A stretch of 64,000 nucleotides of DNA. Origin: Malaciobacter molluscorum LMG 25693. GTDB lineage: Bacteria; Campylobacterota; Campylobacteria; Campylobacterales; Arcobacteraceae. Of the stretch, positions 45,071 through 54,248 are shown in pieces. Position 1 is the stretch's first letter; each line of letters starts with the position of its first letter. The notes below the pieces were generated by a model. It saw only the letters and a list, made by a program, of their open reading frames with translations. It had not been told where the DNA came from and did not search any database. The translations under genes and the position numbers were made by a program. The stretch lies in assembly GCF_003544935.1 (NCBI RefSeq), contig NZ_CP032098.1, positions 372,001 through 436,000 of the forward strand, given 5' to 3'.

Positions 45071-45447
45071 GTATTCGTAACTAAAGCGAGATTATTTAGA
45101 TTTAGTTTTTGAAGTAAGTCTAATACTTTTACTACTCTTTCATATTTTACATTTTTGTCGATTCTTACAACAATTGGTTTTTTATTATCTTTTATTTTTT
45201 TTAGTTCATCTTCTAAACTTTTAAAAGTAACTTCATTACCTTTTATTGCCAATTTATTTTCACTTAATTCTATATATATCTGTTTATTTTCTATTTCCAT
45301 CTCTTGTGCATTTGATGATGGTAAATCTAGCATAAGTGCAAGTTGCTCTTTTTTGAATACAGAAGTAACAATAAAAAATATAAGTAATATAAATACTACA
45401 TCAATTATTGGAGTTAAATCAGCTCCTAAAGTCTCTCTTCTTTTCAT
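45058..45447 (-). CDS. exbD: ExbD, TonB-system biopolymer transport protein
   Basis: 129 residues. One N-terminal membrane helix carries the proton-path aspartate in LTPIIDVVFILLIFFIVTS, and a periplasmic domain of about 95 residues ends KNVKYERVVKVLDLLQKLN. With ExbB it converts the proton gradient into force on TonB. It starts two bases after exbB. No tonB gene is adjacent, so it presumably works with a TonB from elsewhere. Confidence 0.94.
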   Translation of the reverse strand: MKRRETLGADLTPIIDVVFILLIFFIVTSVFKKEQLALMLDLPSSNAQEMEIENKQIYIELSENKLAIKGNEVTFKSLEDELKKIKDNKKPIVVRIDKNVKYERVVKVLDLLQKLNLNNLALVTNTNKN

Positions 45448-45449
45448 AA

Positions 45450-45932
45450 TTAATCTTTTTTTATTTCTATTAAGTCTTTTTTTGCTTTTAATTCAATTGC
45501 ATCTATTTGAGAAATAAAGTGATTATATGCAATATGATGAGGAATAGCAACTATAAGACCAGCAATAGTAGTAATAAGTGCAATTGAGATTCCACTAGAA
45601 AAAACAGTAGGATCACCTAAGCCTTTTGCTGTAATAGTTTCAAAAGCTTTAAAAACACCATAAACTGTACCAAGTAATCCTAACAAAGGAGCAATAGATG
45701 CAATATTTTTGATATATGTTAATCCAATTTCTAATTTTTGTACTTCATATTCAATTTGAGCATTAACATTATTTTTTGTTAAATCGATTTTTTCTTTTAT
45801 TTTATTTATCATTGCATTTTTTCTTGGTAATGTAAAAAATTTCCAAAATATAATAGTAAAACCAATAATATTTAATACAATTAGAATATAAACTATTACA
45901 CCACCTTTATCAATATACTGCATTAAATTCAT
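45450..45932 (-). CDS. exbB: ExbB, TonB-system proton channel
   Basis: 160 residues, shorter than E. coli ExbB but typical for Campylobacterota. Three membrane helices are predicted, with IAPLLGLLGTVYGVFKAFE and the following SSGISIALITTIAGLIVAIPHH as the MotA/TolQ/ExbB signature. It forms the pentameric channel with ExbD in the inner membrane. This is a second energising unit beside the TonB2-type operon at the left edge. It is divergent from the PLP enzyme gene. Confidence 0.94.
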   Translation of the reverse strand: MNLMQYIDKGGVIVYILIVLNIIGFTIIFWKFFTLPRKNAMINKIKEKIDLTKNNVNAQIEYEVQKLEIGLTYIKNIASIAPLLGLLGTVYGVFKAFETITAKGLGDPTVFSSGISIALITTIAGLIVAIPHHIAYNHFISQIDAIELKAKKDLIEIKKD

Positions 45933-45996
45933 TTATATCCCTTTTAGTTTTTTTGTAATTGTACAAAACTTTTGTTAATAAATGGTACAATCGCAT

Positions 45997-46884
45997 ATGA
46001 AATTTACAAATTCACCAATGCAAGAAGTATCTTTAAATAATAGAAAAATTTTTATAAAAAGAGATGATTTACTTGATATAAATTTTTCAGGTAATAAAGC
46101 AAGAAAGTTTTATTATTTTTATAAAAATGATTTTAAAAATGTAAAAAAACTAATTTCTTATGGTTCTGCACAAGCTAATTCACTATACTCTATGTCTGTT
46201 TTAGCGAAGCTTAGGAATTGGGATTTAGATTTTTATGTAAAGCATATATCAAGTTATTTAAAAGAAAATCCACAAGGAAATTATAAAGCATCATTAGAAA
46301 ATGCAGCAAATATAATTGAAAAAGATGTTGAAGATCTAAATGATTATATATCTAAAAACTTATTGCAAAAAGATGTATTATATATACAAGAAGGTGGGAG
46401 AGTTTTTGAAGCAAGTTTTGGTATAAAAATATTAGCTCAAGAGATAAAAGATTGGCAAATAAAAAATAATATAAATGATATGATTGTATGTTTACCAAGT
46501 GGTACTGGTACAACAGCACTATTTTTACAAAAATATTTAGATTGTGAAGTTATAACTTGCTCATGCGTTGGAAAAGATGATTATTTAAAAAAGCAATTTT
46601 TTATGTTAGAAAGTGATGAAAATAATCATCCCTTAATCTTAAAAAGCACAAAAAATTATCACTTCGGAAAGTTATATTTAGAGTTTTATGAAATGTATAA
46701 AAAGTTAAAAAAAGAAACTAAGATTGAGTTTGATTTATTATATGACCCTTTAGGTTTTATTACATTAATAAATTCTAAATATTTCGAAAGTGATAAAACA
46801 ATTGTATATATTCATCAAGGTGGACTTTTAGGAAACCAATCTATGATTGAACGTTACGAAAGAAAGATTAATTTTAAAAAATAG
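45997..46884 (+). CDS. PLP-dependent ACC deaminase / D-cysteine desulfhydrase family protein
   Basis: About 295 residues from ATG 45997. The in-frame ATG at 45982 overlaps the extended -10 sequence TGGTACAAT, so the later start is chosen. The PLP-binding lysine is in FSGNKARKFYYF, a typical GNKxRK, and a later CLPSGTGTTALFLQKYL holds the phosphate. This is the family of 1-aminocyclopropane-1-carboxylate deaminase and D-cysteine desulfhydrase, so cleavage of D-cysteine or a similar amino acid to pyruvate and ammonia is likely, but the exact substrate is open. With the -10 box ending five bases before the ATG, the mRNA is probably leaderless. Confidence 0.83.
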   Translation: MKFTNSPMQEVSLNNRKIFIKRDDLLDINFSGNKARKFYYFYKNDFKNVKKLISYGSAQANSLYSMSVLAKLRNWDLDFYVKHISSYLKENPQGNYKASLENAANIIEKDVEDLNDYISKNLLQKDVLYIQEGGRVFEASFGIKILAQEIKDWQIKNNINDMIVCLPSGTGTTALFLQKYLDCEVITCSCVGKDDYLKKQFFMLESDENNHPLILKSTKNYHFGKLYLEFYEMYKKLKKETKIEFDLLYDPLGFITLINSKYFESDKTIVYIHQGGLLGNQSMIERYERKINFKK

Positions 46885-46920
46885 GTGTTATAATTTATAA
46901 ATATATTTTAAAGGTTTATT

Positions 46921-49830
46921 TTGCACTTCTTAAAAATAAGTATTTTAGTGTCTTTTCTTTTTTTTAATATATTATTTGCACAAAATACTAAAAAAGTATC
47001 AATTCAATTTAATTGGAAATATCAATTTGAATTTGCAGGCTATATTGCTGCAAAAGAGAAAGGATTTTATGAAGATGCAGGTTTTGATGTAGAATTAAAA
47101 GAGTATAAGCATGGTATTGATATTGAAAAAGATGTTCAAAATGGTATATCCACATTTGGAATTTATGATACTTCAATTATAGATAATTATGATAAAAATA
47201 AACCTATTATTCTTTTAGCAAATTATTTAAAAATATCACCTTTAATCTTTATTACTAAAAGAGATATTTTTTCTCCAAAAGAGTTAAAAAATAAAACAAT
47301 TAGTATGAGCACTTTTGAGTTTAAAAATTCGTCATTAAAAAGACTTCTTGATAAATTTAATATAAAACAAGAAGATATAAATATAAAATCTTTTGGGTCA
47401 ATTAAAGAGTTTATGGATGGTAAAGTTGATGCAATAAGTGCTTTTATAACAAATGAACCTTTTATTCTTCAAAAAAATAAAATTGAATATAATATAATAA
47501 ATCCTTCTAATTTTGAAATAAAAACATTAGGAGAGAGTCTATTCTCTTCTTTGTCTTATTTAAAAAATAATACTCGAAATATTAAAAACTTTATAGAAGC
47601 TACAAATAAAGGATGGCTTTACGCTTTAAACAATAAAGAAGAAATTATAGATATTATTTATAATAAATACTCTAAATATAAAAGTAAAGATGCATTAAGA
47701 TATGAGGCTAAAAAAATTGAAAGTTTAATGCTTTTAGATTCATATAATATTGGAGAAATTAGACAAGATATTTTATCTTCTCAACTAGAAGAAGCAAAAA
47801 AAACAGGTAAAATAGATAAAAATATTCAATTAAATCAATTAGTTTATTCTTTGAGTAAATACTCGAAAAATTATGACTTTTCAAAAGATGAGATTAGTTA
47901 CTTAGAAAAAAAAGATAAAATAATTATGTGTATAGCTCCAAATAGAATGCCTTTTGAAGAATATAAAAATGGGAAATATTCTGGAATTATAAGTGATTTT
48001 ATGAAATTCTTTGAAAAAGAACTTCATATTCCTTTGTTAATTTATCCAACAAAATCTTTCAAAGATAGTTTAGATGCTATAAAACAAAAAAAATGTGATA
48101 TTATTTCTGAAGTTATAAGTAATGAAAAAAGAAAAAAATATCTAGATATTACAAAACCATATTTAACTTTTCCTTTGGCAATTGCTACAAAAAATAATAT
48201 AAGATATATAAATAGCTTAGATGATATTTTAGATGATAAAAAAATAGCAGTTGGTAAAGATTATGCTTTTAGTGAATTTTTAATAAAAAAATATCCAAAT
48301 AAAAATTTTATACTAGTAAACTCTGTTGAAGAAGGTTTAGATAGAGTTCTTCAAGATGAGGTATATGGATTTATTGATAGTCTTACTACTTTAGGTTATC
48401 GACTTCAAAATAGTTACTTTTCAGAGCTAAAAATAGCAGGAAAACTAGATGAAAATTTTGATTTGAGTATAGGTGTTAGAAATGATCAATTTCTTTTATA
48501 TTCAATTTTTGAAAAATTAGTACAAAAATTAGAAGTATCTACAAAACATGAAATAATGAAAAAATGGATAAGTATAAATTATGAAAATAATATTGATTAT
48601 AAGTTTTTTTGGAAAGTTTTTATAGTTTTAATAATTATATTATTTATTATAACATATAGATATAGAGAAGTCCTTGATAATAAAAAGAAAATTCAAAAAG
48701 AAAGAGAAAAGTTAAGAGAAAAAAATAATGAATTAAAAAAAGCTCAAATAGCTTTAGAAGAATCAATTTCAAATTTTGAAGTTTTACTTGATTCTATTAT
48801 GGAAGCTGTTTTAGTATTTAAAGATCATAATTGTATAGATATAAATAAAGTAGGATATAAACTATTAGGTTACAATAGTAAAGATGAAGTAATAGGAAAA
48901 AATTTATATCATCATGTACATGATGATTTTGTAGTTACATTAAAAGAATTATTAAATAAAGATTTAGATTTTTATGAAATTGAATTAGTTAAAAAAGATG
49001 GTACAATTTTTCCTGCTTTAGTAAAAGATAGATATATTTATTTAAATAATGAAAGAGTTAAGCTTTTTACAATTGTAGATTTAACAGAGTTAAAAAATAA
49101 AGATAGACTTCTTTTTAAACAATCAAAATTGGCTTCAATGGGAGAAATGATTGGAAATATTGCACATCAATGGAGACAACCTTTAAGTCTTATATCTACT
49201 ATTTCAACAGGTTTAAAATTGAAAATAGAAGCAAATTTAGATGATAAAAAAGAATCAATTGAATTTTTAGATAAGTTAAATTCAACTGCACAACATTTAT
49301 CTTCAACAATTGATGATTTTAGAAACTTTTTTGCAGCTGATAAAAGAAAAGAAAAGTTTTCATTAGTTTCAATGATTGAACAAAACCTTGTTTTACTTGA
49401 TAGCATATTTAAAACAAACTTTATTAATGTAGTTTTAAATATTGATAAAACTTTATATGTAAATACCTATAAAAATGAATTGACACAAGCATTATTAAAT
49501 ATATTAAATAATGCAAGTGATGCATATAAAGAGAAAAAAACAGTAGAAGATAAATATATATTTATTGATGCATATAAACAGAATAATAGTGCTGTGATTA
49601 CTATTAAAGATAATGCAGGAGGAATACCTGAAAATATAATAGAAAATATCTTTGAACCATATTTTACAACAAAACATAAAAGTGATGGTACTGGTATTGG
49701 ACTTTATATGACTTATCAAATTATTAATGAGCATATTTATGGCAAAATTGAAGCATTTAATTGTAGGTATAGTTATAATAATAGATTGTATAAAGGTGCA
49801 GTTTTTAAAATAACTATTCCACTTGATTAA
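46921..49830 (+). CDS. Hybrid sensor histidine kinase with NMT1/THI5-like and SBP_bac_3 sensor domains and a PAS domain
   Basis: 969 residues, TTG start with AAAGG eight bases upstream. The signal peptide ends NILFA. The first periplasmic domain (about 25-245) resembles NMT1/THI5 binding proteins (FNWKYQFEFAGYIAAKEKGFYEDAGF). The second (about 325-555) is a family 3 solute-binding domain (CIAPNRMPFEEYKNGKYSGI and later). A membrane helix at about 563-580 leads to a coiled coil, then a PAS domain (about 620-730) and the kinase core with H749 in GNIAHQWRQPL, NILNNASDAY and GTGIGLYMT. No response regulator gene is adjacent. Two nutrient-binding domains on one kinase suggest sensing of small molecules; the ligands are unknown. 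Confidence 0.88.
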   Translation: MHFLKISILVSFLFFNILFAQNTKKVSIQFNWKYQFEFAGYIAAKEKGFYEDAGFDVELKEYKHGIDIEKDVQNGISTFGIYDTSIIDNYDKNKPIILLANYLKISPLIFITKRDIFSPKELKNKTISMSTFEFKNSSLKRLLDKFNIKQEDINIKSFGSIKEFMDGKVDAISAFITNEPFILQKNKIEYNIINPSNFEIKTLGESLFSSLSYLKNNTRNIKNFIEATNKGWLYALNNKEEIIDIIYNKYSKYKSKDALRYEAKKIESLMLLDSYNIGEIRQDILSSQLEEAKKTGKIDKNIQLNQLVYSLSKYSKNYDFSKDEISYLEKKDKIIMCIAPNRMPFEEYKNGKYSGIISDFMKFFEKELHIPLLIYPTKSFKDSLDAIKQKKCDIISEVISNEKRKKYLDITKPYLTFPLAIATKNNIRYINSLDDILDDKKIAVGKDYAFSEFLIKKYPNKNFILVNSVEEGLDRVLQDEVYGFIDSLTTLGYRLQNSYFSELKIAGKLDENFDLSIGVRNDQFLLYSIFEKLVQKLEVSTKHEIMKKWISINYENNIDYKFFWKVFIVLIIILFIITYRYREVLDNKKKIQKEREKLREKNNELKKAQIALEESISNFEVLLDSIMEAVLVFKDHNCIDINKVGYKLLGYNSKDEVIGKNLYHHVHDDFVVTLKELLNKDLDFYEIELVKKDGTIFPALVKDRYIYLNNERVKLFTIVDLTELKNKDRLLFKQSKLASMGEMIGNIAHQWRQPLSLISTISTGLKLKIEANLDDKKESIEFLDKLNSTAQHLSSTIDDFRNFFAADKRKEKFSLVSMIEQNLVLLDSIFKTNFINVVLNIDKTLYVNTYKNELTQALLNILNNASDAYKEKKTVEDKYIFIDAYKQNNSAVITIKDNAGGIPENIIENIFEPYFTTKHKSDGTGIGLYMTYQIINEHIYGKIEAFNCRYSYNNRLYKGAVFKITIPLD

Positions 49831-49847
49831 AAAATTGATTTTAATCA
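49824..49847 (+). terminator. Terminator-like hairpin after the hybrid kinase gene
   Basis: A nine-base stem, TGATTAAAA / TTTTAATCA, with a six-base loop overlaps the stop codon and is followed by a short T tract. Confidence 0.5.
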
Positions 49848-49871
49848 TTTAGAGTTTTACTAAAATTTAGT

Positions 49872-49877
49872 TATAAT
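49872..49877 (+). promoter_or_regulatory. -10 box of the aroK-hisD operon
   Basis: TATAAT lies 38 bases before the TTG start of aroK. The stretch between holds the AAGGGATG ribosome site. Confidence 0.55.
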
Positions 49878-49909
49878 CTTAGGCTATATAAATCATAAGG
49901 GATGTTTTT

Positions 49910-50419
49910 TTGAATAAGGGTAATATTATACTTGTAGGTTTTATGGGAGTAGGTAAAGGTACTATTGCAAGAGAATTAGTAAAACAATCTTCACTATTTG
50001 CAATTGATACTGATGATTTAATTGAAAGTATAGAAAATAGAAAAGTAAAAAAAATATTTGAACAAGATGGTGAACAATATTTTAGAAATTTGGAAAAAAG
50101 ATGTGCATTGTGGCTTGAAGAGAATGTTTCAAATACTTTAATCTCTACAGGTGGTGGATTTTATAAACAAGAAAACTTAAATAAAATAGGTAAAGTTATC
50201 TATTTACAATCAAGTTTTGAAGGTATTTTAAATAGAATAAATAATTCAGAAGATGCTCAAAAGAAACTTAAAAAAAGACCTCTACTAAAAAATTTAGAAG
50301 AAGCAAAAAAACTTTATGATATTAGAGTAAGTGATTATATAAAAGTTGCAGATATTATAATAAATGTAGAAAATAGAAATATAATTGATATTACAGAAGA
50401 AATATTAGAAAAAATTTAG
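49910..50419 (+). CDS. aroK: Shikimate kinase
   Basis: 169 residues, TTG start with AAGGGA upstream. The phosphate loop is GFMGVGKGT, with Gly-Thr in place of the usual Ser-Thr after Lys, as in adenylate kinases. DTDDLIE and STGGGF hold shikimate, and the lid arginine lies around KKRPLLKN. It phosphorylates shikimate in the chorismate pathway. It begins a run of closely spaced genes that runs to cca, so it probably heads an operon. The P-loop variation does not preclude activity. Confidence 0.92.
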   Translation: MNKGNIILVGFMGVGKGTIARELVKQSSLFAIDTDDLIESIENRKVKKIFEQDGEQYFRNLEKRCALWLEENVSNTLISTGGGFYKQENLNKIGKVIYLQSSFEGILNRINNSEDAQKKLKKRPLLKNLEEAKKLYDIRVSDYIKVADIIINVENRNIIDITEEILEKI

Positions 50420-50427
50420 AGGGTATT

Positions 50428-51726
50428 ATGAAAATTATTAGTACACAACAAGATGATTTTAAAGAAGAGTTTGATTCAATCTTAGCAAGAGCAAAGACTG
50501 ATATAAAAGGTGTTTCAGCAATTGTTACTGATATTATAAATGAAATAATTGAAGAGAAAAATGAAGCCTTAAAAAGACATATTTCAAAGTTTGATAAATG
50601 GGAAGTAAAAAGTGATGATGAACTTTTAATTTCAAAAGAAGATATGAAACAAGCTTATGAAAATATAAATGATGATTTAAAAAAAGCTCTTCACACAGCA
50701 TACGATAGAATAAAAGCTTATCATGAAAAGCAACTTCCTAAGTCATGGATCGATTTTGAAAAAAATGGAACTATATTAGGTCAAAAAGTAAGTGCTGTTG
50801 ATAAAGCAGGTTTATATATTCCTGGTGGAAAAGCAGCATATCCAAGTAGTTTATTAATGAATGCAATTCCAGCAATTGTTGCAGGAGTTGAAGAAATAGT
50901 AGTATGTACACCAACTCCTAATAATGAAGTAAATGAATTATTACTAGCTGCATGTCATATTTGTAATATCTCAAAAGCATTTAAAATAGGTGGAGCAAGT
51001 GCAATTGCTGCAATGGCATATGGGACACAAACTATTCCAAAAGTAGATGTAATAACTGGACCTGGAAATATTTTTGTAGCAACAGCTAAAAAGCTTGTAT
51101 TTGGTGAAGTAAATATTGATATGATTGCTGGTCCAAGTGAAATTGGGATTTTAAGTGATAAAAGTGCTAAACCAAAATATTTAGCTATAGATTTACTTTC
51201 TCAAGCTGAGCATGATGAAATGGCAAGTTCAATTATGATTACAATTAGTGAAGAAGTTGCTATTCAAACGTCAATGGAAGTAGATAACTATTTAAAAACT
51301 CTTAGTAGAAAAGAGATTGCTTCAAAATCGATAAATGATAGGGGAGCTATTATAATTGCTAAAGATATGGATGAAGCTTGTGATCTTATGAATGAGATTG
51401 CTCCAGAACATTTAGAAATAATGACTGAAAATCCTTTTGAATTACTTTCTAAAGTAAAACATGCAGGTGCAATTTTCTTAGGTGAAAATACTCCTGAACC
51501 AATTGGTGATTATATTGCAGGACCAAATCATACTCTTCCTACTGGAAGTACAGCTAAATTTTATAGTCCATTAAATGTAGAAAATTTTATGAAAAAATCA
51601 TCAATAATTAATTTCTCTTCAAAAGCAATTGATGAGTTAGGTGAAGCATGTGCAATCTTGGCTGATACTGAAGGTTTAACTGCTCATGCAAAATCAGTTA
51701 GAGTTAGGTTAAAAAGGGAAAAATAA
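50428..51726 (+). CDS. hisD: Histidinol dehydrogenase
   Basis: 432 residues. AGLYIPGGKAAYPSSLLMNA near residue 130, the FKIGGASAIAAMAYGT segment, GPGNIFVATAKKLVFG, and the zinc-site motif AEHDEMASSI are all typical, as is EIAPEHLEIM near 325. The enzyme carries out the last two oxidations of histidine biosynthesis. It starts nine bases after aroK and overlaps the next gene by one base (TAATG). Confidence 0.97.
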   Translation: MKIISTQQDDFKEEFDSILARAKTDIKGVSAIVTDIINEIIEEKNEALKRHISKFDKWEVKSDDELLISKEDMKQAYENINDDLKKALHTAYDRIKAYHEKQLPKSWIDFEKNGTILGQKVSAVDKAGLYIPGGKAAYPSSLLMNAIPAIVAGVEEIVVCTPTPNNEVNELLLAACHICNISKAFKIGGASAIAAMAYGTQTIPKVDVITGPGNIFVATAKKLVFGEVNIDMIAGPSEIGILSDKSAKPKYLAIDLLSQAEHDEMASSIMITISEEVAIQTSMEVDNYLKTLSRKEIASKSINDRGAIIIAKDMDEACDLMNEIAPEHLEIMTENPFELLSKVKHAGAIFLGENTPEPIGDYIAGPNHTLPTGSTAKFYSPLNVENFMKKSSIINFSSKAIDELGEACAILADTEGLTAHAKSVRVRLKREK

Positions 51727-52025
51727 TGCCTAATTATGAAGCTTTATTTGAAGATGAAAATGATATTTTTAGTGGAACACCTAAATCTAAATTTTTTGAT
51801 GCAATTAGAAATGCAAATACACAAATTGTGGACGATGAATTAGATAAAATAATCGAAAAATATGCAATTATGGAATTACTTTTAAGTGAAAATAGAAGTG
51901 ATGATTTTGATATTAATAGATTTTTGGAACAATATTTATTAAATAATAGCCAAAAAGTTGAAGAAATGAAAAAGAGTTTATATATTGAATTTACTGGTGA
52001 AGTAATTCAAAGATTAGATTCGTAA
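51726..52025 (+). CDS. DUF2018 family protein (HP0242-like)
   Basis: 99 residues, largely helical. It matches the DUF2018 family of Campylobacterota, whose H. pylori member HP0242 forms an unusual knotted dimer. FEDENDIFSGTPKSKFFD at the start and ENRSDDFDINRFLEQYLL in the second half are conserved-looking. The start overlaps the hisD stop, and the prenyl synthase gene follows. In H. pylori HP0242 lies near ispA-like (HP0240), hemA (HP0239) and proS (HP0238), the same neighbourhood as here. Function is unknown. Confidence 0.83.
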   Translation: MPNYEALFEDENDIFSGTPKSKFFDAIRNANTQIVDDELDKIIEKYAIMELLLSENRSDDFDINRFLEQYLLNNSQKVEEMKKSLYIEFTGEVIQRLDS

Positions 52026-52034
52026 GGTTTAAAA

Positions 52035-52931
52035 TTGATAGAGTTAGAAAAAGTAAAAGAACAGATAAAAAATTTTATTATAGAATGTGATGATGAAAAA
52101 TGTATAGAATTATTAGAAAAACTTGCTACAGGAAAAATGTTAAGAAGTAAATTGATTTTAAAAATTGCAGGAATAAATGAAGAATCAATAAAACTTTGTG
52201 CAATTGTTGAGATGATTCATGCATCTTCATTATTACATGATGATGTAATTGATGAAGCAGATACAAGAAGAGGACAACCTTCTGTTAATGCACTTTATGA
52301 TAATAAAACATCAATTATGTTTGGAGATGTATTATATTCAAAAGCATTTACACAGTTAACTCAAATGCCAAAAGAGATTGCATATACTATTTCAAATGCA
52401 GTTACACTTTTAAGTATTGGTGAAATGATTGATGTTGATTTAACAAAAAATTTTAATACATCTTATGATAAATATTTTGATATGATTTATAAAAAAACTG
52501 CTTCATTGATTGAAGCTTCTGCTAAAGCTGCAGCTCTTTTAGCAAAAAAAGATGAAAATAAATTTGCATTATATGGCAAAAATCTTGGATTAGCATTTCA
52601 AATGATTGATGATATTTTAGATATAACTCAAGATTCTAAAACACTTGGAAAACCAGCAATGTTAGATTTTGTTGAAGGAAAAGTTACAATACCTTATTTA
52701 TTATTATTTGAAAGAACAGAACATAAAGATAAATTAAAATCACTATATAAAAAAGAGTTATTGCAAGAAGAGAGTGCTTGGATTAAGCAAGAGATGATAA
52801 ATACAAAAGCGTTAGAAGATAGTATCAAACAAGCAAAACAATTAGGACATGAAGCTATTAAAGCAGTTGAAAATGAAAATGATGATTCTTTAGTTCAAAT
52901 AATGACAGCAATGATAGAAAGAGAGTTTTAA
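52035..52931 (+). CDS. Polyprenyl diphosphate synthase (octaprenyl-type, HP0240-like)
   Basis: 298 residues, TTG start. The first aspartate-rich motif is HASSLLHDDVIDEADTRRG (near 72), the second is FQMIDDILDITQDS (near 190), and the conserved KTASLIEASAKAAALL lies near 153. Chain length determining residues before the first motif are small, consistent with a long product for quinone side chains. It supplies the isoprenoid tail of menaquinone, on which Nap depends. It follows the DUF2018 gene by nine bases and precedes hemA by two. Confidence 0.92.
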   Translation: MIELEKVKEQIKNFIIECDDEKCIELLEKLATGKMLRSKLILKIAGINEESIKLCAIVEMIHASSLLHDDVIDEADTRRGQPSVNALYDNKTSIMFGDVLYSKAFTQLTQMPKEIAYTISNAVTLLSIGEMIDVDLTKNFNTSYDKYFDMIYKKTASLIEASAKAAALLAKKDENKFALYGKNLGLAFQMIDDILDITQDSKTLGKPAMLDFVEGKVTIPYLLLFERTEHKDKLKSLYKKELLQEESAWIKQEMINTKALEDSIKQAKQLGHEAIKAVENENDDSLVQIMTAMIEREF

Positions 52932-52933
52932 TT

Positions 52934-54241
52934 ATGAGCTATTTAGTAATTAGTTTTTCACATAAAAATACAGATATTCAAATGAGAGAAAAACTTGCTT
53001 TTCCTAATGAAGAAGATAAAGATAGATTTTTAAAATATTTAACATCAGAAAAAGCAATAAAAGAAGCGATTATTCTTTCTACATGTAATAGAGTAGAAAT
53101 TATAATTTATACTGTTAGTGTTTCATATGCAACAGAAATTATTTTAGAAAGATTAGCTTCTTATTCAGGAATTGAGTTTGATGATTTAATGCAAAGAGCT
53201 GATGTGTATGATAATGATGGTGCTATTCATCACCTTTTCTCTGTTGCTTCAGCTTTAGATTCTTTAGTTATTGGAGAGACTCAAATTGTTGGTCAATTAA
53301 AAGACTCTTTTAGATTTTCACTTGGAAAAGGTTACTGTCATCAAAGTTTACCAAGAGCTTTACATTATGCTTTTAAATGCGCAGCAGCAGTAAGAACAGC
53401 AACGACTTTAGGGACAGGTTCTGTTTCAGTGGCAAGTACAGCAGTATTAAAAGCAAAAGAGGAAGTGGGTAATAAAGAAGGTATAAAAGCATTAGTAATT
53501 GGTGCAGGAGAAATGAGTGAACTTACAGTTAAACATCTTATATCTAAAGGCTTTAAAGTAGTTTTAACAAGTAGAGATATTAAAAAAGCTACTATTCTTG
53601 CGCAAACATTTGAAGAAAATGTACAAGTAGAAAATTATGCAAATTTAAAACGATTATTGAATGAAATACCAGTTATGATAACAGCAACTTCTGCCCCTTA
53701 CCCTATAATTACTCAAAATATGGTGGAAGAGTGTAATTTTGATAGATATTGGTTTGATATTGCTGTTCCAAGGGATATAGATGATATTGAATCTGATAAT
53801 TTAAATATATTTACAGTTGATGATTTACAATTTATAGTAAATGCAAATATGGCTTTAAAAGCAAAACAAGCAAAAACAGCATTTGGTATTGTTGGTAAAA
53901 TGTCAGCAGAGTTTTTTGATTGGTTAAAAACTTTAGAAGTTGAACCGGTACTTAAACATCTTTATTTAAGAGGTGAAGAGGTAATTGATAAAAAAGTTAA
54001 TAATGCTATAAAAAAAGGTTTTATTAATAGAGAAGATGAAGAAAATATTAGAAAATTATGTCAAACAGTATTAAAAGAGTATCTTCATCAACCATCTAGA
54101 AAGATTAAACATTTATCAAAAAATATGGAATGTGATATTGTATTAGGAGCGGTTCAATCTATGTTTGAACTTAAAAGTGATTCTAATATGTTAAATAAAT
54201 ATCGATGTGATCATGCATTGAATATAAATGAAAGAGGATAA
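52934..54241 (+). CDS. hemA: Glutamyl-tRNA reductase
   Basis: 435 residues. The catalytic cysteine is in LSTCNRVEI (near 50). [19 protein letters not shown] is the family signature. The NADPH domain has [19 protein letters not shown], and the C-terminal dimerisation helices follow. It makes glutamate semialdehyde, the first step of haem and siroheme synthesis. It precedes proS, with a small overlap of the annotated frames, as in other Campylobacterota. Confidence 0.97.
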   Translation: MSYLVISFSHKNTDIQMREKLAFPNEEDKDRFLKYLTSEKAIKEAIILSTCNRVEIIIYTVSVSYATEIILERLASYSGIEFDDLMQRADVYDNDGAIHHLFSVASALDSLVIGETQIVGQLKDSFRFSLGKGYCHQSLPRALHYAFKCAAAVRTATTLGTGSVSVASTAVLKAKEEVGNKEGIKALVIGAGEMSELTVKHLISKGFKVVLTSRDIKKATILAQTFEENVQVENYANLKRLLNEIPVMITATSAPYPIITQNMVEECNFDRYWFDIAVPRDIDDIESDNLNIFTVDDLQFIVNANMALKAKQAKTAFGIVGKMSAEFFDWLKTLEVEPVLKHLYLRGEEVIDKKVNNAIKKGFINREDEENIRKLCQTVLKEYLHQPSRKIKHLSKNMECDIVLGAVQSMFELKSDSNMLNKYRCDHALNINERG

Positions 54242-54248
54242 TAAATTA

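Noticed and set aside
49835-49848. TTGATTTTAATCAT as a further CRP/FNR site before aroK
   Set aside because: It has one mismatch and is fully part of the terminator-like hairpin of the preceding gene.
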